From: DATJFH01 sp035495815
GTDB lineage: Bacteria > Acidobacteriota > Terriglobia > Bryobacterales > Bryobacteraceae
DNA: 11,685 nt
NCBI GenBank assembly: GCA_035495815.1
Contig: DATJFH010000223.1
Location: forward strand, 1 to 11,685
Reading direction: 5' to 3'
Below are positions 6,335 to 11,685 of this stretch, piece after piece. Below the pieces are notes generated by a model that saw nothing but the letters and a program-made list of their open reading frames with translations, had not been told where the DNA came from and searched no databases. The stretch's first letter is position 1. Each line of letters starts with the position of its first letter. Position numbers and translations under genes: made by a program.

Positions 6335-7732
6335 TCATCCGGCCAGCTTCTTCGTGAACTCGTTCTGACCGTGCACATCGGTCAGGCGCTGATCGCGGCC
6401 CTGGTACGAGTAGGTCAGCCGCTCGTGATCGATCCCCAGCAGCCGCAGCAGCGTGGCGTTCACGTCGTGCGTGTCCACCCGCATCTCGGCGGCCTGAACG
6501 CCGAATTCGTCGGTCGAGCCCAGCGCCTGTCCGCCTTTCACGCCGCCGCCGGCCATCCACATGGTGAATCCGTAGGGGTGATGGTCGCGCCCGTTCTGTC
6601 CCTGCGAGAGAGGCGTGCGCCCGAATTCTCCGCCCCACACAACCAGCGTGGAATCCAGCAGTCCCAACGCTTTCAGATCCGTCAGCAGGCCGGCGATCGG
6701 ACGATCCGTCTTGCCGGCCATGCGCGTGTGCGAGGCGATCAGGTCGTTGTGCGCGTTGTCCCAATCGTCACCTACGTTCGTGCCGGAATAAATCTGAATG
6801 AAGCGGACGCCGCGCTCGACCAGCCGCCGCGCCAGAAGGCACTTGCGCCCGAAGTCCGCTGTCAGCTCGTCGTCGAGGCCGTACAGCGCGCGCGTAGCCG
6901 CCGGCTCTTTGCTGAAATCGACCGTCTCCGGGGCGGCGCTCTGCATCCTGTAAGCCAGCTCGTAGGAAGCAATGCGGGCTTCGAGTGTCGAGTCGCCCGG
7001 CCGCGCCTGCTCATGCATCCGGTCCACTTTGCCGATGAAGCCGAGGGTATCCTGCTGCGCCTCGCTCGAAACGCCCGGCGGGTTCTTCAGGTAGAGAATC
7101 GGGTTCTGCCCGCCCCGAAACACAGTGCCCTGATAAACCGCCGGCAAATATCCCGCGCCGTATCCGGGAGGACCGGATTTTGTCGAGCCGTCCGACATCA
7201 CGACGAACGCCGGCAGATTCTGGTTCTCCGTGCCCAGCCCGTAGGTGACCCAGGAGCCCAGGCATGGCCGTCCGGGAAACTGAGATCCGGAGTTGCGGAG
7301 GTAGATCGCCGGGGCATGATCGAAGATGTCGCCGTAGCAGCTTCGGATCACGGCGATGTCGTCCATGCGGTCCCGCACGTTCCGGAAGAGGTCGGAGACC
7401 GGGAGCCCGCAGCGGCCGCCGGGCTTGAACTGCCAGGGAGAGCCGCGCAGAATGGCTTTGGTCGGATCGTGAATGAAGCTGGTCTTGATCGTCTTCGCCA
7501 GTTCTACCGATAGCGGCTGGCCGCTGCGCCGCGTCAGCTCCGGTTTCGGATCGAACGTGTCCACGTGGCTCACGCCGCCGTGCATGAACAGGTAGATGAC
7601 AGCCTTCGCTTTAGCCGGGGCGTGCGGCGGCTTGGGCGCAAGCGGGTTGATCGAGGCCGCCTCCAGCAAGCCGGAAAGCGCCACCATGCCGAAGGCGCCG
7701 CCTGTTTTCGATAGCAATTCTCTGCGCGTCAT
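6335..7732 (-). CDS. Tat-exported DUF1501 protein (sulfatase-like fold)
   Basis: A 465-residue protein of the DUF1501 family, related in fold to alkaline phosphatases and sulfatases; biochemical role unestablished. It begins with a twin-arginine signal (TRRELL at 2-7, then a hydrophobic run to about 24), implying export in folded form. Conserved segments are YLFMHGGVSHVDTFDPKPEL (47-66), GGEFGRTP (367-374), GRDHHPYGF (381-389) and the AGGGVKGG block (394-401). The His and Asp residues in these are likely metal ligands. It lies 21 bp downstream of the PSCyt/DUF1549/DUF1553 gene on the same strand. This pairing is widespread in Planctomycetota and Solibacter-like Acidobacteriota, so the two probably form an operon and act together outside the cytoplasm on complex organic matter. 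That shared role is inference. The alternative in-frame ATG starts would lose the Tat motif, so the 7732 start is secure. Confidence 0.92.
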   Translation of the reverse strand: MTRRELLSKTGGAFGMVALSGLLEAASINPLAPKPPHAPAKAKAVIYLFMHGGVSHVDTFDPKPELTRRSGQPLSVELAKTIKTSFIHDPTKAILRGSPWQFKPGGRCGLPVSDLFRNVRDRMDDIAVIRSCYGDIFDHAPAIYLRNSGSQFPGRPCLGSWVTYGLGTENQNLPAFVVMSDGSTKSGPPGYGAGYLPAVYQGTVFRGGQNPILYLKNPPGVSSEAQQDTLGFIGKVDRMHEQARPGDSTLEARIASYELAYRMQSAAPETVDFSKEPAATRALYGLDDELTADFGRKCLLARRLVERGVRFIQIYSGTNVGDDWDNAHNDLIASHTRMAGKTDRPIAGLLTDLKALGLLDSTLVVWGGEFGRTPLSQGQNGRDHHPYGFTMWMAGGGVKGGQALGSTDEFGVQAAEMRVDTHDVNATLLRLLGIDHERLTYSYQGRDQRLTDVHGQNEFTKKLAG

Positions 7733-7753
7733 GGGATGTTCAGCTCGCCTGAC

Positions 7754-10186
7754 CTACTCCACATAAAGAAACTCGTTCAGATTCATCAAACCCCGCGCCA
7801 GCTCCGCGTACGCCGCGGTCTTAGACCCCAGCCGCGCGGTCTGCCGTTCCACGAACTTCTCCGCTTCGGCGAGCTCTGTTTCACCAGGATCGCGGCCCAG
7901 CACCCGCCGCCAGGCCTCCTGCGCCGAACTGACCTTGGCCGCCAGCGCCCGCGCCTGCTCCAGCATGAAGCGGCTGTTGAGCATCGCCAGCGATTGCGGC
8001 GCAGTCGTGCTCTCGTTCCGCCGCGAGCAGGAGAGCACCCCGTCGGGCGCGTCGAACGCTTCGAACATCGGATTCTGGAATGTCCGCCGCAGCAGCAGAT
8101 AGATACTCCGCCGCCCGTGTTCTTCCGCTTCCGGAGTCACGATCCAGGCGTTCTCCGGGTTTCCGATGATCCCGAACAGCTCTTCGGCCTCGAGCGGCGG
8201 GACCACCGGCATTCCGCCCATCTTCAGATTCAGCTTGCCGCTCGCCAGCAGGACCGCGTCGCGGATCTCTTCGGCCTGCAGACGCCGCCGGCTGAAGTGC
8301 GAAAGCAGCGCATTGGCCGGATCTTTCTTCCGCGCCGCGTCCGAGACGGCCGCTCCGCGCCGGTACGCATCGGACGTCATGATCAGCCGGTGCATCGCCT
8401 TCATGGACCACTTGCGCGCCGCGAACTCCGTGGCCAGCCAGTCGAGCAGTTCCGGATGCGACGGTTTTCCGGCGCGGGTCCCGAAGTCGCTCGCGGTCGG
8501 CAGCAGTCCCGAGCCGAAATGGAATTGCCAGATCCGGTTCACCATCACGCGCGCGAACAGGGGATTTTCGGCGCTGGCCATCCATTGGGCAAGCGCTTTG
8601 CGGCGTCCCGTGCTCTTGGCTTCGATCGGCGGCTCGGGAATGTCTCCGCCGCCAAGGATGCTGAGGAAGCCCGGCTTCACCTCTTCCCCGCGGGCATCCG
8701 GATTTCCGCGCAGCGCCACATACGTCCGCGGGGCTTCGCGGCCCACGTCGATCACGCCCGGCGCCATCGGCGGCGGAGCGTGTCCGGCGAACAGCGACAC
8801 CAGCTTCTTCTCGATCGCGTGCAGCCGTTCGGCGTCGGCCTGCGTCAGCGCGGCGCGCACTGCGTCGTCGCTTACCTTTATCTTCGCCTCGGAATTGGTT
8901 GCCAGCGCCTGTTGCTCCGGCGTGCGCTCCTCAGGCTTCATTTTGAGCACTGCCTGGTCGGCGGGCGTCAGCCTGGCGATCCGGGCGTCGCGCAGTTTCT
9001 TCCGGTAGGGGCCTTGAATGTGATCGATCTGCCCGCCGATCACCCGCAGCTTGTATTCGCGCCCGTTGGACGCCAGGTCGTAGAATCGGGCCGTGTTGTA
9101 TTCCAGAAAAACCCGGTCGTTCACCGCCGGCGCGAAGATGGCCTGCATGCGGTAGAAATCCCGCTGCGGAATGGGATCGAATTTGTGGTCGTGGCATCGC
9201 GCGCAGCCCACCGTCAGCCCGAGGAAGACCTGCGAAGTGGTATCGACGTAATCGGTGAGCTTCTCGACGACGTTCAGCTCTTCCACTTTGAAGAGCATGT
9301 CGCGGTTGGGACCGACGCGGTAGAAGCCGGTTCCCACGCGCGCTTCGGGCTCGTCCGGGTAAAGCTCGTCCGCGGCGAGCTGCTCCTTGGCGAAGCGGTC
9401 GTAGGGCTTGTCGTCGTTGAAGGATTTGATCACCCAGTCGCGGTAGCGCCACGCTTCGAGATTATAAGGATCCTGCTCGAAGCCGGAAGTGTCGCCGTAA
9501 CGAACCAGGTCGAGCCAGTGGCGTCCCCACTTTTCGCCATAGCGGGGCGATGCGAGCAGCGCATCGATCAGGCGCTCCCAGGCGTCCGGCGCTTTGTCGT
9601 TCAGGAAATCGCTGATCTGCTTTTCGGTGGGCGGAAGGCCGTGCAGGTCGAAGCAGGCGCGGCGCAGCAGAGTCAGCCGGTCAGCTTCGGGAGCAGGCTC
9701 GAGCCCTGCGGCGCGGAGCTTCTCGAGAATGAAAGCGTCGATCCCCGTCTTGGCGCCGGTAACCCGCGGCGCCGGCGGACGCTGCGGCCGATGGAAAGCC
9801 CACCAGTCCTTGTCTTTGAGAGCGATCGACGAGGCCGGCCAGGCGGCGCCCTTCTCGATCCAGGCGCGCAGGGATTCGATTTCGTCGTCGGAAAGCTTGG
9901 GCCCGGGCGGCATGTTGAGCTTGCCGGCGTGGGTCACGGCCTGATACAGAAGGCTTTCCTCGGCCTTGCCGGGCAGAATTGCCGGACCGCGCTTGCCCCC
10001 GCGGAGCGCGTCCTCGCGGCCCGTGAGCCGCAGGTCCGACATGGATGCCTTTTCGTTGTGGCAGGCCAGGCAGCGTTGTTGGAGAATGGCGGCGGCTTTG
10101 GACGCCACGGGATCCCCGGTTGCCGCGGCGGCCGAGCCCAGGACCAGCGGAGCCCAGGCGAGCGTCATCCATGCTTCTCTCATCAT
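7754..10186 (-). CDS. PSCyt1 / DUF1549 / DUF1553 multidomain protein with c-type heme motif
   Basis: An 810-residue exported protein. Residues 1-22 are a Sec-type signal peptide. Residues about 28-115 form a PSCyt1 (planctomycete cytochrome c-like) domain with heme motif CLACH (39-43) and NMPPGPKLSDDEI (91-103), whose M92 is a likely axial ligand. Residues about 148-360 are DUF1549 (DLHGLPPTE at 180-188, GRHWLDLVRYGDTSGF at 221-236), containing a second motif CARCH (328-332) followed by DHKFDPI. The C-terminal part is DUF1553 (NRIWQFHFG and SDFGTRAGKPSHPELLDWLA blocks). This order and length are normal for the family. ATG codons at 10186 and 10183 are both usable, with a weak GAAAG upstream. 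Enzymatic activity is unknown. It probably precedes the DUF1501 gene in an operon. Heme attachment would need periplasmic cytochrome c maturation, whose genes are not in the window. Confidence 0.93.
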   Translation of the reverse strand: MMREAWMTLAWAPLVLGSAAAATGDPVASKAAAILQQRCLACHNEKASMSDLRLTGREDALRGGKRGPAILPGKAEESLLYQAVTHAGKLNMPPGPKLSDDEIESLRAWIEKGAAWPASSIALKDKDWWAFHRPQRPPAPRVTGAKTGIDAFILEKLRAAGLEPAPEADRLTLLRRACFDLHGLPPTEKQISDFLNDKAPDAWERLIDALLASPRYGEKWGRHWLDLVRYGDTSGFEQDPYNLEAWRYRDWVIKSFNDDKPYDRFAKEQLAADELYPDEPEARVGTGFYRVGPNRDMLFKVEELNVVEKLTDYVDTTSQVFLGLTVGCARCHDHKFDPIPQRDFYRMQAIFAPAVNDRVFLEYNTARFYDLASNGREYKLRVIGGQIDHIQGPYRKKLRDARIARLTPADQAVLKMKPEERTPEQQALATNSEAKIKVSDDAVRAALTQADAERLHAIEKKLVSLFAGHAPPPMAPGVIDVGREAPRTYVALRGNPDARGEEVKPGFLSILGGGDIPEPPIEAKSTGRRKALAQWMASAENPLFARVMVNRIWQFHFGSGLLPTASDFGTRAGKPSHPELLDWLATEFAARKWSMKAMHRLIMTSDAYRRGAAVSDAARKKDPANALLSHFSRRRLQAEEIRDAVLLASGKLNLKMGGMPVVPPLEAEELFGIIGNPENAWIVTPEAEEHGRRSIYLLLRRTFQNPMFEAFDAPDGVLSCSRRNESTTAPQSLAMLNSRFMLEQARALAAKVSSAQEAWRRVLGRDPGETELAEAEKFVERQTARLGSKTAAYAELARGLMNLNEFLYVE

Positions 10187-10291
10187 TGGCTTTCACCCGC
10201 GCTTCCAGGCGCTATAGAAAGATTATCACTCGTCACCAGGGCCGCCGCGAGCCGGCGTCCGGATCTGGACCCGGAAGAACGGCGCGGGTCG

Positions 10292-10340
10292 CGGGTCAAT
10301 TCGGGGCGCCAGCAAACGATCAAGGCGAGCCATTGACCCG
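10292..10340. repeat. 9-bp inverted repeat in the gap between galK and the PSCyt gene
   Basis: CGGGTCAAT (10292-10300) and ATTGACCCG (10332-10340) are perfect inverse complements separated by 31 bp. The left arm is part of a 7-bp tandem GCGGGTC (10284-10290 and 10291-10297). It lies in the 212-bp gap (10187-10398) that should contain the galK terminator and the promoter of the PSCyt-DUF1501 operon. It could be a regulator site with two half-sites about four helical turns apart, a stem-loop, or chance. A weak dyad, GCCAGG-N12-CCTGGC (10376-10399), follows the galK stop. No convincing promoter hexamers were found in the gap. Confidence 0.4.
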
Positions 10341-10398
10341 GGCTTCGAGGCGCGACAGGACGATTAACAGCGTGGGCCAGGATTGCCAGCCTACCTGG

Positions 10399-11502
10399 CT
10401 ACGCCCGAATTTCCGCCGCGCCGCCCGAAGGACGGCAACCGAACACCTGCGGTCGAACCGCGAACCGCTGCTCATACCGTTTCGCGATTTCGCTTTCAAA
10501 ACCAGCCGCAGCCGCCGGGTCGACCAGGTTCACGGTGCAGCCGCCAAACCCTCCGCCGGTCATTCGGGCGCCGAAAACGCCATTCATCCCGACCGCCGTG
10601 TCGACCAGGAAATCCAGCTCCGCACAGCTCACTTCGTAGTCGAGTTGCAGGCTGCGATGCGACTGCACGAACAGCCGGCCCATGCGCGCCACATCGCCCG
10701 CGCCGCACGCCGCTACGAACTGTCCCACGCGTTCATCCTCGCTGACCACATGGCGGGCGCGGCGCCGGATCGGCTCGGGAAGCTGTCCTTCCATTTCGGC
10801 GAGAATGCCGGAGTCCACATCCCGCAGGCTTCGCGTCTGCGGATAGCGAGTCCGAATGATTTCGACCGCCGCGGCGCACTCCTCGGTCCTTTGCCTGTAA
10901 GCGGACTGTCCCAGCTGGTGCTTCACCATCGAATTCACCGCCAGAATGCGGACGTCCCGCGGCAGGGTGACCACCTGATGCGTGAGACTGCGGCAATCGA
11001 TCTCGATCGCGGATCCCTCCCGGCCGAAGATCGCGACATATTGGTCCATGATGCCGCTCGGAACTCCCACGAATCCGCGTTCAGCCCGCTGGCAGAGCTG
11101 CGCCAGTTCCAGAGGCTCGATCGGCCTGCCGTCCAGCATGGCCAGCGCGAGCGAAACTTCAAGAGCCGCCGACGAGCTGAGCCCGGAACCGGCGGGCACG
11201 GAGCTGTGGACTCGAATGCGCTGAGCCGACAGCGGGTATCCGGCGGCGATCAGTTCCCGCGCCACTCCGATTACATAATCCGTCCAGTCGCCGGCAGGCG
11301 CCCGAGACGCCAGACCAGCGATATCCCATTCGCCGGACTTGCCCAGGTTCTCCGTGCTGACGTGGAGCCGTCCGTCTCCCGCGGGCGCAGACGTAGCCAC
11401 GCACGCCAGGTCGAGGGCAATGGGGAGCACGAATCCCAGGTTGTAGTCGGTATGTTCGCCGATCAGATTGACGCGTCCCGGGGCTCGGAACGCACGCGTC
11501 AC
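10399..11502 (-). CDS. galK: Galactokinase (GHMP kinase)
   Basis: A 367-residue cytoplasmic enzyme that phosphorylates galactose at C1 with ATP, the entry step of the Leloir pathway. APGRVNLIGEHTDYN (7-21) is the galactokinase signature, with R10 matching catalytic R28 of E. coli GalK. PAGSGLSSSAALEV (103-116) is the GHMP ATP loop. SGIMDQYV (149-156) holds catalytic D153. TGGGFGGC (315-322) is the third GHMP motif. The frame is open to 11628, but that part overlaps the upstream small membrane gene. GTG 11502 has GGAG 6 nt upstream and overlaps that gene's TGA in GTGA, so I start there. This leaves only six residues before the signature, about 18 fewer than E. coli GalK. The protein ends normally. 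No galT, galE or sugar transporter is in the window. Confidence 0.92.
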   Translation of the reverse strand: MTRAFRAPGRVNLIGEHTDYNLGFVLPIALDLACVATSAPAGDGRLHVSTENLGKSGEWDIAGLASRAPAGDWTDYVIGVARELIAAGYPLSAQRIRVHSSVPAGSGLSSSAALEVSLALAMLDGRPIEPLELAQLCQRAERGFVGVPSGIMDQYVAIFGREGSAIEIDCRSLTHQVVTLPRDVRILAVNSMVKHQLGQSAYRQRTEECAAAVEIIRTRYPQTRSLRDVDSGILAEMEGQLPEPIRRRARHVVSEDERVGQFVAACGAGDVARMGRLFVQSHRSLQLDYEVSCAELDFLVDTAVGMNGVFGARMTGGGFGGCTVNLVDPAAAAGFESEIAKRYEQRFAVRPQVFGCRPSGGAAEIRA

Positions 11503-11684
11503 GCGCTTCTCCGCGAAAGAACCAGAAGCACGGAGCCGAATACCAGCATGACGAGGCCACCGTAGAGGTTCACGTTCACTTCGGTGAGCGCGGCGCGATT
11601 GTCCCGAGACAACACGCCCATCCCGCACACGACCAGCCCCACAATGGCGAAAAACAAGCCGGAGGGAACGCGGAGATCGAGCAT
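11499..11684 (-). CDS. Small two-helix membrane protein, function unknown
   Basis: A 61-residue protein with two predicted membrane helices (about 9-25 and 39-57) joined by a short polar loop (SRDNRAALTEVNVNLYGG region, about 26-43) and ending in a basic SRRSA tail. The ATG at 11684 lies one base from the right edge, so the ribosome site and promoter are outside the window and an upstream extension cannot be excluded. The length and clean helix layout suggest the gene is complete. I do not recognise a named family. Its stop overlaps the galK start by 4 bp, so the two are probably co-transcribed, which does not by itself imply a role in galactose use. Confidence 0.65.
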   Translation of the reverse strand: MLDLRVPSGLFFAIVGLVVCGMGVLSRDNRAALTEVNVNLYGGLVMLVFGSVLLVLSRRSA

Positions 11685-11685
11685 A

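Noticed and set aside
6011..7513. A 500-codon plus-strand open frame starting inside hemH and running opposite the DUF1501 gene
   Set aside because: It overlaps hemH in another frame and is antisense to DUF1501; no domain resemblance.
10211..10239. Possible minus-strand promoter with TATAGC (10211-10216) before the PSCyt gene
   Set aside because: The hexamer 17 bp upstream (CTGGTG, minus strand) matches the -35 consensus poorly, so a specific promoter cannot be supported.
7736..10336. An 866-codon open frame on the plus strand opposite the PSCyt/DUF1549/DUF1553 gene
   Set aside because: It mirrors a well-supported family protein on the other strand. Its translation is rich in R, Q, H and P with no recognisable domain, as expected for antisense frames in high-GC DNA.
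10045..11565. A 506-codon plus-strand open frame opposite galK
   Set aside because: Antisense to an intact galactokinase, compositionally biased, with no family signature.

Overview
The window is GC-rich bacterial chromosome of the Acidobacteriota type, most likely the Bryobacterales/Solibacter lineage. The best clue is the adjacent pair of a Tat-exported DUF1501 protein and a large PSCyt1/DUF1549/DUF1553 protein, a combination abundant in Planctomycetota and in Solibacter-like Acidobacteriota. The other gene families and short secretion signals fit but do not settle the phylum. I see no rRNA, tRNA, CRISPR array, insertion sequence or phage gene. The layout looks chromosomal, with mixed housekeeping and niche genes.

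Region 1 (1-2571) is a compact stress module. A Crp/Fnr-family regulator, cut off by the left edge, is transcribed leftward. Facing it across a 172-bp gap is a two-gene rightward operon: a radical SAM/SPASM-like enzyme resembling the uncharacterised TIGR04053 (BA_1875) family, and ric (ytfE/scdA/dnrN), a di-iron protein for repair of iron-sulfur clusters damaged by NO or oxidants. The gap holds a Crp/Fnr-type dyad, TGTGA-N6-TCATG. It lies 22 bp (measured from the 14-bp core) from a TATTCT hexamer, which is the spacing of a class II activator promoter. This is the most interesting part of the window: a regulator, its probable operator, a radical SAM enzyme of unknown substrate and an NO-repair protein.

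Region 2 (2709-5351) runs leftward. It has a probably secreted DUF5060/DUF4038-like glycoside-hydrolase-type protein whose stop overlaps the GTG start of tsaB (tRNA t6A synthesis) by 4 bp. The 5' end of the hydrolase gene is unclear. A GC-rich stem-loop lies between the convergent ric and tsaB.

Region 3 (5352-7732 and on to 10186) has ferrochelatase hemH on the plus strand, meeting head-on a leftward pair: the PSCyt1/DUF1549/DUF1553 protein, with two CxxCH motifs, followed 21 bp later by the DUF1501 protein. The pair probably works outside the cytoplasm in breakdown of complex carbon.

Region 4 (10399-11685) has a small two-helix membrane protein and galK (galactokinase), leftward and overlapping by 4 bp. 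Close packing with 4-bp stop/start overlaps occurs three times (rSAM/ric, hydrolase/tsaB, small membrane protein/galK). Several long open frames antisense to the real genes are side effects of high GC content and were left out.
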